This document shows positions 1 to 6,864 of a stretch of DNA of 8,945 bases, piece by piece. The translations under genes and the position numbers were made by a program. The first letter of the stretch is position 1. Each line of letters begins with the position of its first letter. The DNA lies in NCBI GenBank assembly GCA_964468005.1, contig CAYXUT010000124.1, forward strand, positions 1-8,945, in the 5' to 3' direction. Under the pieces are notes generated by a model. The model worked only from the letters and a program-made list of their open reading frames with translations. It had not been told where the DNA came from and did not search any database. This stretch comes from TMED8 sp964468005 (lineage in GTDB: Bacteria > Pseudomonadota > Alphaproteobacteria > Rhodospirillales > Casp-alpha2).

Positions 1-204
1 CCCTTCCATCTCGGCTCCACCGGCGCGCCGATCCTCGAGAACACACCAGCCAGTGGCGAATGCAAGGGCGTCGAGAAAGGAGATCATCAGGGCGTCATCG
101 GCGAGGTTATCGACGCACATCTCCGCACCCGTCCCGACGGGCGGGCGGACGAAGCCATTCTGGAAATGAAAGAGCTTGGCGATAACGTGTTTTACGGCGG
201 CTAA
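1..204 (+). CDS. Flavin reductase-like domain protein, C-terminal fragment
   Basis: The last 67 codons of a gene whose start lies outside the window. The readable part runs from PFHLGSTGAPILEN through GECKGVEKGDHQGVIGEVIDA to a C-terminal NVFYGG and a TAA stop. A GDH followed by a GEVxDA strand and a terminal YGG is typical of the flavin reductase-like, FMN-binding split-barrel family, whose members reduce or bind flavin using NAD(P)H, often as partners of monooxygenases or as stand-alone flavoproteins. The GDH-to-GEV segment is a core beta-hairpin of that barrel. The ending looks natural for the family, so this is probably the true C-terminus and not a truncation. The substrate and partner cannot be told from this fragment. 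The next gene is 435 bases away and does not look co-transcribed with it. Confidence 0.65.
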   Translation, partial: PFHLGSTGAPILENTPASGECKGVEKGDHQGVIGEVIDAHLRTRPDGRADEAILEMKELGDNVFYGG

Positions 205-639
205 CGCACGTCAATCGCTGGGGTCGACGCAACTGCGCTCAAAGGCGCGTGTGAGCGCACCGAAGGCATCGCGGTGCTTTCTGACCCCGGCTATATCGGC
301 CTTGGAGGCGTCCTGTTAAGTAAAGCTGAAGGCCGCCGGTAGGTAACGTGCGCGCAGTTTGGTGACAGATAACGTCAACCGGCCAAACCTTCTCTCTCAT
401 CAGGGCCGGTTTCTGCCTGTGGACAACCTCCCGGTTGGCCGCCAAAATTACAGTTTCAAGCTTCATCGGGACTCGATGCCCCATGTCGACGCTCATCATC
501 TCATCATGCCTCTTTCGATTGTTAAAATGGCGCGATGACACCAATGGGTTTATCGTGGGAAATAGCCCGGCGAAGAGCTTGCGCCAGCGCTAGCGCTGGC
601 GCAAATTGACGCGCTTGGACAGACGGGGAGCCGACACCG
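205..639. other. Intergenic spacer without a recognised gene
   Basis: No convincing gene. The reading frame of the upstream flavin reductase stays open after its TAA up to a TAG at 340-342 and reads somewhat protein-like (ACERTEGIAVLSDPGYIGLGG), but it has no start codon context and I recognise no family. A minus-strand frame at 239-544 lacks any recognised motif. The right end holds the 26-bp palindrome at 579-604 and the ribosome binding site GGGGAG (625-630) of the next gene. The spacer presumably contains the promoter of the aldolase/dehydrogenase gene, but I could not identify convincing -35 and -10 boxes. Confidence 0.5.
579..604. promoter_or_regulatory. Perfect 26-bp palindrome, candidate operator
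   Basis: Bases 579-604 equal their own reverse complement at all 26 positions: the half-site TTGCGCCAGCGCT meets its complement with no spacer at a central TA. It lies 35 bases before the ATG of the aldolase/dehydrogenase gene and about 20 bases before its ribosome binding site. A gapless two-fold symmetric site in this position fits binding by a dimeric repressor or activator. If it lies in the transcript it could also fold into a GC-rich hairpin in the 5' leader. It has no T-run after it, so a terminator is unlikely. Symmetry and position are seen directly; the operator role is inferred. Confidence 0.55.
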
Positions 640-2673
640 ATGAAAAACCTCTGGACCGATAGCGAATCTAGGCGCTTCGTTCTCAATTATAAGAAACAAG
701 GCGTCAACGTCGACCTAGCACTCCGTGTCTATACCTCGCGCCTACTCGGCGGTAATCCGAGACTCGTTCTGCATGGCGGCGGCAACACTTCAGTCAAGAC
801 CAAGCTAAACGATATCATGGGCGAGCCCGTCGATGTCATATGCGTCAAAGGCTCGGGCTGGGACTTAGGCAATATCGAGCCCCAGGGCCTACCGGCCATG
901 CGCCTAGCTCCACTGCAGCGAATGATCGTCTTAAATGCGCTTTCCGACGAAGACATGGTCAACGCGCAGCGCACGAACTTGTTGGATGCGACCTCGCCCA
1001 ACCCCTCGGTGGAGACGCTGCTGCATGCCTTCTTGCCGCATAAGTTTATTGACCACACGCATGCCAATGCCGTGCTGGCACTTTCTGACCAGCCTACGGG
1101 CGAGAGAATCTGCAAGGAAATCTACGGCGATCGCATGGGCTACGTACCCTACATTATGCCGGGTTTTACTCTGGCAAAAAAAGCCAGCGAGGTTTATGCG
1201 CAAAACCCTGATGTCGAAGGCCTGGTGCTGGACAAGCACGGCGTCTTTACCTTCGCCCAGACGGCCAAGAAATCCTACGACCGCATGATCAAAGTTTGCA
1301 CGAGCGCCGAGCGCCGCATCAAACAAGGGGCAAAGAAAACCTTCACCGCGGTCGAGCTGCCAAAACGGATGGCCAGGCCTGTTGACATCGCACCAATCTT
1401 GCGCGGGTTGGTAGCTGACGGCGGTAAGCCCATGATCCTTGATTTTCGCACATCGAAAACCTTACGCGCCTATGTGGACGGAGAGAACCTCGCCAAGTAC
1501 AGCCAACTCGGCACGGTGACGCCTGATCACGTGATTCGCACCAAGCCCTTGCCGTTGATCGTGCCCGCGCCAGATGCGGCTAGCCTCGAAGGTTTCCGCC
1601 AAGGTGCAAACCAAGCTCTCAAGACCTATGTCCGTGACTATCACGCCTACTTCAAGCGCAACAACATGATCGCGCCGATCAAGAAGACCGAGCTCGACCC
1701 GCTGCCGCGTATCATCTTAGTGCCAGGGATGGGGCTGTTTGGGCTCGGCAATTCAGCTAAGGGCGCCACCATCTCCGCCGATCTGGCGGAAACCAATATT
1801 GAAGTGATCTCGAACGCCGAAGCCATGAGCCGGTACGAGCCAATCCCCGAGTATGATTTCTTCGACATCGAATACTGGTCGTTAGAACAGGCGAAGCTTG
1901 GTGAATTAAGCGAAAAGCCTTTGCAGCGCAAGGTCTGCATCGTCACGGGAGGCGGATCAGGCATCGGTGCGGCGACGGCTAGAGCTTTTGCTGCCGAGGG
2001 CGCGGAGCTCGCGGTACTGGACCTTGACGGCAAGGCGGCAGAAACGGTCGCCGCGTCCATTGGCGGGCTTGGGCTTGCCTGCGATGTGACTGACGCCAAA
2101 TCGGTTAGCAAGGCCTTTGAGGCCGTTGCCCTGGCTTATGGCGGTATCGATATCGCCATCTCCAATGCTGGTGCGGCCTGGCAGGGACGTATCGGCGAGG
2201 TCGACGAAAAGATTCTCAGGCGTAGCTTTGAGCTTAATTTCTGGGGTCATCAGAATGTCGCACAGGCCGCCGTCAAGATCATGTGCGCGCAGGGCATGGG
2301 CGGCTGTCTGCTGTTCAACACGTCTAAACAATCGGTCAATCCAGGCCGCAACTTCGGTCCTTATGGATTGCCAAAAGCGGCGACGCTGTTCTTGATGAAA
2401 CAATATGCCCTTGACCATGGGACGGACGGCATACGCGCCAATGCCGTCAACGCCGACCGCATACGCTCTGGGCTCCTGACCGATGACATGATCAAAATTC
2501 GCTCCAAGGCGCGAGGCCTGAGCAAAACCGACTACATGGCCGGCAATCTCTTGGGGCAGGAGGTGACGGTGGAGGATGTAGCAAGCGCCTTCGTCAATCT
2601 CGCCAAATCGGAGGCCACGACAGCCGCGACAATTACGGTGGACGGCGGCAATATTGAAGCGTCGCTTAGGTAA
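640..2673 (+). CDS. Bifunctional class II aldolase / short-chain dehydrogenase
   Basis: A 677-residue two-domain cytoplasmic enzyme. Residues ~20-240 form a class II aldolase/adducin domain: HGGGNTS at 45-51, a likely catalytic Glu125 in PSVETLLHAF, and zinc ligands His139 and His141 (DHTHAN) and His200 (DKHGVF). Residues ~429-677 form a short-chain dehydrogenase: TGGGSGIG nucleotide loop (436-443), Asp461 at the end of strand 2 (suggesting NAD), NAG at 509-511, Ser562, and the YxxxK pair Tyr575/Lys579. The order and length match the rhamnulose-1-phosphate aldolase/dehydrogenase fusion family (RhaD of rhizobia, related to Bacillus YuxG), which cleaves a ketose phosphate to dihydroxyacetone phosphate and an aldehyde that the second domain oxidises. 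No rhamnose isomerase, kinase or transporter is visible nearby, so the true sugar is unknown. The ATG is preceded at 9 bases by GGGGAG. The gene appears intact and monocistronic. Confidence 0.88.
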   Translation: MKNLWTDSESRRFVLNYKKQGVNVDLALRVYTSRLLGGNPRLVLHGGGNTSVKTKLNDIMGEPVDVICVKGSGWDLGNIEPQGLPAMRLAPLQRMIVLNALSDEDMVNAQRTNLLDATSPNPSVETLLHAFLPHKFIDHTHANAVLALSDQPTGERICKEIYGDRMGYVPYIMPGFTLAKKASEVYAQNPDVEGLVLDKHGVFTFAQTAKKSYDRMIKVCTSAERRIKQGAKKTFTAVELPKRMARPVDIAPILRGLVADGGKPMILDFRTSKTLRAYVDGENLAKYSQLGTVTPDHVIRTKPLPLIVPAPDAASLEGFRQGANQALKTYVRDYHAYFKRNNMIAPIKKTELDPLPRIILVPGMGLFGLGNSAKGATISADLAETNIEVISNAEAMSRYEPIPEYDFFDIEYWSLEQAKLGELSEKPLQRKVCIVTGGGSGIGAATARAFAAEGAELAVLDLDGKAAETVAASIGGLGLACDVTDAKSVSKAFEAVALAYGGIDIAISNAGAAWQGRIGEVDEKILRRSFELNFWGHQNVAQAAVKIMCAQGMGGCLLFNTSKQSVNPGRNFGPYGLPKAATLFLMKQYALDHGTDGIRANAVNADRIRSGLLTDDMIKIRSKARGLSKTDYMAGNLLGQEVTVEDVASAFVNLAKSEATTAATITVDGGNIEASLR

Positions 2674-2885
2674 GCGCGTGATGACGCCGCCCGAAACTCG
2701 GGATGAGTAATATCGTGAGTGCCCTGTGAAGCGGCCATCTGGTCTTCGGAAAGGGAGACGGCCAATTGACCATGCCTAAAGCCATTTCGCGCCGGGTTCA
2801 AGCGTGGCGAACGGGACCCGAAGCCAGCCATATATTTTGGCAAAACTCGAACTAAACTCCTCGGCGCCTTCATCTTAATCGAAAC

Positions 2886-2907
2886 TTGCGGCGTAGAACG
2901 CCGGCAA
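2886..2907. other. Bulged hairpin downstream of the aldolase gene
   Basis: The arms GGCGT (2890-2894) and ACGCC (2898-2902) pair around an AGA loop. C2889 pairs with G2903, and after a one-base bulge TTG (2886-2888) pairs with CAA (2905-2907). The flanking AAACT and AGTTT can extend the pairing. A TTTT follows a few bases later at 2914-2917, not directly after the stem, so this is at best a weak terminator for the upstream gene, over 200 bases past its stop. Confidence 0.25.
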
Positions 2908-3305
2908 AGAAAGTTTTGGTAATTAATTGAAACGAGTTGGAGACCGTGCCCCATATCGCCCATGATGCCTGATTGTACGCCGATTTGTATATAGCTCTGT
3001 TAGACGGAGGCTGGCCTTTGGTCCGCCCGGAGATTCGCTCGCACAATTATCATTACATTTTCCATGCCCAACACGGTTTAACGCAAGCCGACTTTTTGCG
3101 CAGCATCCAGAATATGTCGTGCGGGACACCGATGCGACCGCAGGCGACAATGGGTTGTACTCAGCCAGGCCCATCCGGATGCGCACCCTTACTTCTGCGA
3201 GCGTTAGGGCGACAATTTTGACGAGCTGTTCATCTGTCTCCGCCCGCAATCAAGGCTAGACGACCATGCCGTTCAGTTCGGTCACAACGCGCCAGTATAT
3301 GATGA

Positions 3306-3329
3306 ACCTTCGCCTGCTATCGCGAAGGT
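3306..3329. repeat. Small perfect inverted repeat (8-bp arms)
   Basis: ACCTTCGC (3306-3313) and GCGAAGGT (3322-3329) are perfect reverse complements around an 8-base loop. There is no T-run on either side and no gene close by, so no role is assigned. An 8-bp match at this distance could arise by chance. Confidence 0.35.
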
Positions 3330-3744
3330 ATCTGGAGAGAAACATTCACGTTGGTAAACACCTGACGTTCTTTCTAATGGAACTCAGCCCCTCTTGAAGG
3401 CCCCTAGCAACCAGCTCTCCATCGAGCGGCGAGGTTCTTGGGTCACCGATCGACAACAGGAAGCTGGGTTGGGAAAACTGGGTCGCCGACGGGTTTGTCG
3501 ATCAATTGATCATCGATCAGAATTCTTTCAGGCGCACCTCCGCAAAACCTGTACGTTGGCCCTGAAGACATCATGCGTGAACCACTGTTAGGCCCACCAA
3601 TGGCACTAACGAAACGAGGGTGAGGGACGAAGACTGGTTGAGGGGGTGCGACGTTGACGTCTTGGTCTTCAGTTCGTCGCGTCATGACAACGCGCGTTTA
3701 TTGGCACAAAGTGATTGGTAGGCGTGAGCGCTATACTTTTCTAT

Positions 3745-3776
3745 GCAAACGAAACCGGCCCCGCTTTCGCGGGGTC
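3745..3776 (-). terminator. Rho-independent terminator of petABC
   Basis: The arms at 3757-3764 and 3769-3776 pair over 8 bp, six of them the GC-only stem CCCCGC/GCGGGG plus one G-T wobble, around a 4-base loop. Read on the minus strand, the stem is followed by GGTTTCGTTTG, a T-rich tract (complement of 3747-3756). It lies 32 bases after the petC stop, in the right orientation to end the petA-petB-petC transcript. The T-run is interrupted, so efficiency is uncertain. The tract on the plus-strand side (TCGCTTGCTATG) is a poorer fit, so a bidirectional role is less likely. Confidence 0.75.
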
Positions 3777-3808
3777 GCTTGCTATGTCTCGTCAGGTAAG
3801 GGCACGGC

Positions 3809-4582
3809 TCACTGCACGTCCTTCCACACCACCTTCTTGACCCGGAACAACAGCCCGGTGAAGACGATCAGGAACAGTAGCACCTTGAGGCCCATAGACT
3901 TGCGGGCTTCCATCTCCGGCGATGCGGTCCAGGCAAGGAACGAAACGATATCCTTGGCCTGCTGCGCCACCGTGGCCTCGGTGCCGTCCTGGTACTCGAC
4001 GCCCTCGTCGCTCAAGGGCGGCGCCATGGCAATGATATGGCCCGGAAAGTAGGTGTTATAGCTGCTGCCTTCCGGCACCTCGACGCCAGTGGGCGCGTCA
4101 GCATAGCCGGTCAGCAAAGCATAAAGGTAGTCAGGGCCTGACTTTCGCGCCTTAGCCATCAGACTCAAATCTGGTGGCATCTTGCCGTTGTTCGACGCGG
4201 CGGCGGCCTGATCGTTGGGAAACGGTTTCGGCAATGGATCGGCGGGGATACCCGGACGCTCGAACATCTCGCCCTCGTCATTCGGCCCGTCGGTGACTTC
4301 CGCTTCGGCGGCGAAGGCCTTGATCTGCTTTTCCGCGTAACCGATGCCGGCCAAATGTCGGAAATCTACCTGGCGCAGCGAATGACAACCGGCGCAGACC
4401 TCGCGGTAGACCTGGTAACCACGCTGGGCTGAGGCGCGGTCGAAGGTCCCGAACATGCCATTGAAGGACCACTTTTGCGCCGGCGGCTTAGGTGCGTCAC
4501 CGGCAGCGTTGGCATTGTCGGAAACAAGGGCCAAGCTCACCACAGCAAAAGCGAAAGCAGCGGTTTTGATGAGGTTTTTCAT
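3809..4582 (-). CDS. petC: Cytochrome c1, heme subunit of the bc1 complex
   Basis: The 257-residue cytochrome c1 of ubiquinol:cytochrome c oxidoreductase; it takes electrons from the Rieske protein and passes them to a periplasmic cytochrome c. It has an N-terminal Sec signal peptide (basic MKNLIK, hydrophobic 8-20, likely cleavage after ANA near residue 26). The covalent heme site CAGCH (Cys63, Cys66, His67) gives one axial ligand, and Met186 in IIAMAPP is the expected sixth ligand. A single C-terminal membrane helix (~230-246), followed by a basic VKK, anchors it with the heme domain on the outside. It is the last gene of the operon: its ATG is 10 bases after the petB stop, and its GAGGAG ribosome binding site (4589-4594) overlaps that stop, so translation may be coupled. 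The length and motifs are normal for alphaproteobacteria. Also called fbcC. Confidence 0.96.
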   Translation of the reverse strand: MKNLIKTAAFAFAVVSLALVSDNANAAGDAPKPPAQKWSFNGMFGTFDRASAQRGYQVYREVCAGCHSLRQVDFRHLAGIGYAEKQIKAFAAEAEVTDGPNDEGEMFERPGIPADPLPKPFPNDQAAAASNNGKMPPDLSLMAKARKSGPDYLYALLTGYADAPTGVEVPEGSSYNTYFPGHIIAMAPPLSDEGVEYQDGTEATVAQQAKDIVSFLAWTASPEMEARKSMGLKVLLFLIVFTGLLFRVKKVVWKDVQ

Positions 4583-4592
4583 GCGGCTCTCC

Positions 4593-5873
4593 TCAACCTT
4601 GACCTTTAACGGTAACCGCCGCCGAGATGCTTTCTGGCGGCGCCTTCGGGCGCTCCAGACGAGAGACTAGCGGCACGATGACCAAAAAGTGAACGAAGTA
4701 GTAGAAGGTCGCCCACTGGCCCATGATGACAAACACGCCTTCCGCCGGCTTGCCACCGATGTAGCCGAGAACCAGGCAATCTAGGAAAAATATCCAGAAA
4801 AACATGGCGTAAATCGGCCGGAAGCGCGAGCTCTTCACCTTGGAACCGTCGAGCCACGGCATAAAGAGCAGGATCAGGATGGAGGCAAACATGGCCAAGA
4901 CGCCGGCCAGCTTCGCCGACATGATCCATGAGATCGGCGTGTAGGCGAACAGGAAGAAGTCGGCGGTGAAGGCGCGCAGGATGGCGTAGAAGGGTAGGAA
5001 ATACCATTCCGGCACGATGTGCGCCGGCGTCACCAGCGGGTTGGCCTCAATGTAGTTATCCGGCTCGCCGAAGAAATCCGGCGCATAAAACACGAAAAAG
5101 GCATAGAAAATCAGGAACACCCCAAGCCCGCAGAGATCCTTCACCGTGTAGTAGGGATGGAACGGGATGGTGTCCTGATCAGTCTTGGCATCAATGCCGA
5201 TCGGGTTGCTGGACTTGTGTACATGCAGCGCCCAAATGTGCACCACCACGAGCCCGACGATAACGAAGGGCATCAGATAGTGCAACGAGAAGAACCGGTT
5301 CAGCGTCGGATTATCGACGGAAAAGCCGCCCCACAGCCAGCCGACGATGGCGTCACCAGCAAATGGAATGGCCGAGAACAGGTTGGTAATGACGGTCGCG
5401 CCCCAGAAGCTCATCTGGCCCCAAGGCAAGACGTAGCCCATGAAGGCGGTGGCCATCATGGCGAGCAAGATGAATACGCCGATCATCCACAAGAGCTCCC
5501 GTGGCGCTTGATAGGAACCGAAGTAAAGCCCCCGAAAAATGTGGATATAGACGACGATAAAGAACATCGAGCCGCCATTCATGTGGATATAGCGGATTAG
5601 CCAGCCGTAGTTGACATCACGCATGACACGCTCGACCGAATCGAAGGCATAATCGACATGCGCCGTGTAGTGCATGGCCAACACGATGCCGGTCACCAGC
5701 AAGATACCGAGCACGATGCCGGCCAACGATCCGAAGTTCCACCAGTAGTTCAGGTTCTTCGGCGTCGGGTAATTGCCACCCAATGAATCGTCCAGAAAGC
5801 TGAATACCGGCAACCGATACTCGATCCAGTTCATCAGTGGGTTCTTGAATTGCCGTGAGGACTGCGAACTCAT
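4593..5873 (-). CDS. petB: Cytochrome b of the bc1 complex
   Basis: The 426-residue membrane core of the bc1 complex, which oxidises ubiquinol at the Qo site and reduces quinone at the Qi site through hemes bL and bH. The sequence predicts eight membrane helices. Heme ligands are His97 and His111 in helix B and His198 and His212 in helix D, identical in number to the Rhodobacter protein. The Qo-site PEWY motif lies at 288-291. The region from GYVLPWGQMSFWGATVI (146-162) is the conserved cd1 segment of the Qo site. It starts 12 bases after the petA stop, with an AGGGGC/AGG-type binding site in the gap, and petC follows 10 bases downstream. It is a full-length, single-polypeptide cytochrome b, not the split b6/subunit IV form of cyanobacteria. 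No unusual substitutions were noticed. Also called fbcB. Confidence 0.97.
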   Translation of the reverse strand: MSSQSSRQFKNPLMNWIEYRLPVFSFLDDSLGGNYPTPKNLNYWWNFGSLAGIVLGILLVTGIVLAMHYTAHVDYAFDSVERVMRDVNYGWLIRYIHMNGGSMFFIVVYIHIFRGLYFGSYQAPRELLWMIGVFILLAMMATAFMGYVLPWGQMSFWGATVITNLFSAIPFAGDAIVGWLWGGFSVDNPTLNRFFSLHYLMPFVIVGLVVVHIWALHVHKSSNPIGIDAKTDQDTIPFHPYYTVKDLCGLGVFLIFYAFFVFYAPDFFGEPDNYIEANPLVTPAHIVPEWYFLPFYAILRAFTADFFLFAYTPISWIMSAKLAGVLAMFASILILLFMPWLDGSKVKSSRFRPIYAMFFWIFFLDCLVLGYIGGKPAEGVFVIMGQWATFYYFVHFLVIVPLVSRLERPKAPPESISAAVTVKGQG

Positions 5874-5885
5874 TTGACCTGCCCC

Positions 5886-6440
5886 TTACCCGATCTTGAC
5901 GCGTGTATCGCTGAGGAACGTGTATTCCGGCACCGGCAGATTGAGCGGCGCGGGACCCTTGCGAATACGGCCCGACGTGTCGTAATGCGAGCCATGGCAG
6001 GGGCAGAACCAACCGCCGAAATCACCCTTGGCCTCGCCCGATTTGTTGCCAAGCGGGATGCAGCCTAGGTGCGTGCATACACCGACCATAATCAGCCATT
6101 TCGGCTTAATGACCCGGTCCACATCTTTTTCCACGTGCGGTAACTGGGCGCTGTCATCGGCCTGGGCGGTCTTGATTTCGTCGGCGGTGCGGTGGCGGAT
6201 GAATACTGGCTTACCGCGCCACACGACTGTGACGCTCATGCCTTCTTCAATCGGCTCCAGGTCCACTTCCGTCGACGAAAGTGCCAGGGTATCGGCGGCC
6301 GGGTTCATCTGGTCGATGAACGGCCAGGCAGCCAAAGCCGTGCCCACCGCGCCAACGGCAGTGGTCGTCGCGAACAGGAAGTCGCGCCGCGTCTTTTCGT
6401 CGATCTCGGCCCCGTCGGCCGAATTAGCGGTATCACTCAT
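5886..6440 (-). CDS. petA: Rieske iron-sulfur subunit of the bc1 complex
   Basis: A 184-residue Rieske protein that takes the first electron from ubiquinol and moves it to cytochrome c1. The N-terminus has a twin-arginine motif (TRRDFL, 17-22) followed by an uncleaved hydrophobic anchor (~24-40), as expected for Tat export of a folded 2Fe-2S protein. Cluster binding boxes are CTHLGC (122-127: Cys122, His124, disulfide Cys127) and CPCHGSH (146-152: Cys146, disulfide Cys148, His149). A longer reading from 6530 would add 30 residues before MSDTANS. I chose the ATG at 6438-6440 because it gives a normal Rieske N-terminus, has AAGGG 9 bases upstream (complement of 6450-6454), and leaves room for the promoter region, which the longer start would overlap. 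First gene of petABC. Also called fbcF. Confidence 0.95.
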   Translation of the reverse strand: MSDTANSADGAEIDEKTRRDFLFATTTAVGAVGTALAAWPFIDQMNPAADTLALSSTEVDLEPIEEGMSVTVVWRGKPVFIRHRTADEIKTAQADDSAQLPHVEKDVDRVIKPKWLIMVGVCTHLGCIPLGNKSGEAKGDFGGWFCPCHGSHYDTSGRIRKGPAPLNLPVPEYTFLSDTRVKIG

Positions 6441-6515
6441 TTGGGAAAGCCCTTTCTTTAGAACCCCATCCGGCCCGAGGGTACCCACGTTGAAACGGGT
6501 TCGGATCGTGCATCT

Positions 6516-6543
6516 GGTATAACGGATCATACCTGTGTTTCAA
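6516..6543 (-). promoter_or_regulatory. Candidate promoter of petABC
   Basis: On the minus strand TTGAAA (complement of 6538-6543) and TATACC (complement of 6516-6521) are separated by 16 bases, resembling -35 and -10 boxes about 75 bases before the petA ATG. A second possible -10, TATGAT (complement of 6526-6531), is closer to consensus but has no well-spaced -35. Only the match to consensus supports this. Confidence 0.35.
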
Positions 6544-6563
6544 GGGTTTTGACCCTTTTCAAG
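6538..6563. repeat. Repeated TTTCAAG with internal inverted repeat
   Basis: TTTCAAG occurs at 6538-6544 and again at 6557-6563, 19 bases apart. Between them AAGGGT (6542-6547) and ACCCTT (6552-6557) form a perfect inverted repeat around four bases. The block lies in the spacer between petA and the divergent 62-residue gene and overlaps the candidate petA -35 box. It could be a regulator site for one or both units; that role is inferred. Confidence 0.35.
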
Positions 6564-6675
6564 CGCCCCGATTGGATAAAGCTTAGGCCGCTAAAAATTC
6601 CACTTATGACCTGGTAAACCGAGGGCCGTGGCATAAGATGGAATTAATTTAAAATTGAGTAAAATAGGATGACAA

Positions 6676-6864
6676 ATGAGCAAGATCGTGCCAGCAGAAA
6701 GGGCCGGCCAGCGGATCCTGAAATTGACGCGCGAGCCAAGCACTCTCGGCATGGTATCGGGCAACATCCGGATCGTCACTTCTGAGACACCGCGCCAGAA
6801 CCAGGGCGTGCAGGGCGGCCAGCAGGCCTCTAAAAAATATCTCAGTTTCGAGGTCGAAATTTGA
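6676..6864 (+). CDS. Small protein of unknown function (62 residues)
   Basis: I do not recognise a family. The protein starts MSKIVPAERAGQRILKLTRE, is basic in its N-terminal half (Lys3, Arg9, Arg13, Lys16, Arg19), has a polar Gln/Gly-rich stretch around 42-50 (QNQGVQGGQQ), and ends in a short acidic strand (YLSFEVEI). There is no signal peptide, membrane segment or cysteine, so it is probably a soluble cytoplasmic protein. I call it real for three reasons: the ATG has AGGA 7 bases upstream; its codons look like those of neighbouring genes; and its TGA overlaps the TTG start of trmL by four bases (TTGA), typical of coupled translation. It is the first gene of a likely three-gene unit with trmL and hemF, divergent from petABC. 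It could instead act as a leader peptide controlling trmL. Confidence 0.65.
   Translation: MSKIVPAERAGQRILKLTREPSTLGMVSGNIRIVTSETPRQNQGVQGGQQASKKYLSFEVEI
6850..6853 (+). promoter_or_regulatory. Ribosome binding site supporting a TTG start for trmL
   Basis: GAGG lies 7 bases before TTG at 6861-6863, inside the last codons of the upstream 62-residue gene. Together with the LRLALFEPDIPQN N-terminus that follows, it supports TTG as the trmL start. Confidence 0.6.

Larger units (their letters stand above)
2674..3744. other. Gene-poor region, possibly decayed DNA
   Basis: About 1.07 kb between the aldolase/dehydrogenase stop and the petC terminator. I see no gene I would defend. Short frames (for example 2923-3249 minus, 2973-3221 plus, 3394-3591 plus, 3443-3685 minus) overlap each other on opposite strands, have no clear ribosome binding site, and show no motif I recognise. 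Visible structure is limited to a bulged hairpin at 2886-2907, an 8-bp stem at 3306-3329, a 9-bp inverted repeat (3448-3456 with 3495-3503) and a 12-bp palindrome GATCAATTGATC at 3500-3511. Stretches are more AT-rich than the neighbouring genes (around 2830-3070). It may be degraded gene or mobile-element remains, or untranslated sequence; I cannot tell which. Confidence 0.45.

Noticed and set aside
239..544. Minus-strand frame of 101 codons upstream of the aldolase gene
   Set aside because: No recognised motif, and arginine/histidine-rich content typical of non-coding GC-rich DNA; not enough support.
931..1326. Minus-strand open frame of 131 codons within the aldolase domain
   Set aside because: It is fully antisense to a well-supported gene with intact catalytic motifs, lacks a binding site and known motifs, and overlaps other similar frames; it is a by-product of GC-rich coding DNA.
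2532..2963. Minus-strand frame of 143 codons reaching from the gene-poor region into the dehydrogenase end
   Set aside because: A third of it is antisense to the dehydrogenase C-terminus; no motif, no clear ribosome binding site, and composition unlike a conserved protein.
2923..3249. Minus-strand frame of 108 codons (MRAETDEQLVKIVALTLAEV)
   Set aside because: The first 30 residues look helical and plausible, but the start is TTG, the remainder is low-quality sequence, and a plus-strand frame overlaps nearly all of it. I could not support a gene.
3495..3521. Cluster of GATC/ATCGAT motifs considered as an origin or methylation-dependent control element
   Set aside because: Only three or so GATC sites in a short span, no DnaA-box-like repeats, and no replication gene nearby.
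3443..3685. Minus-strand frame of 80 codons containing FVPHPRFVSAIGGPNSGS
   Set aside because: No family recognised, and no upstream gene or ribosome binding site context; retained only as part of the gene-poor region.
5019..5600. Plus-strand frame of 193 codons, histidine- and glutamate-rich
   Set aside because: It is antisense to petB; the charged composition results from reading hydrophobic codons on the opposite strand.
6441..6530. 30-residue N-terminal extension of the Rieske protein (MIRYTRCTIRTRFNV)
   Set aside because: It would place the start inside the promoter-like region and push the twin-arginine motif far from the N-terminus. The internal ATG at 6438-6440 has a ribosome binding site and a typical Rieske start.
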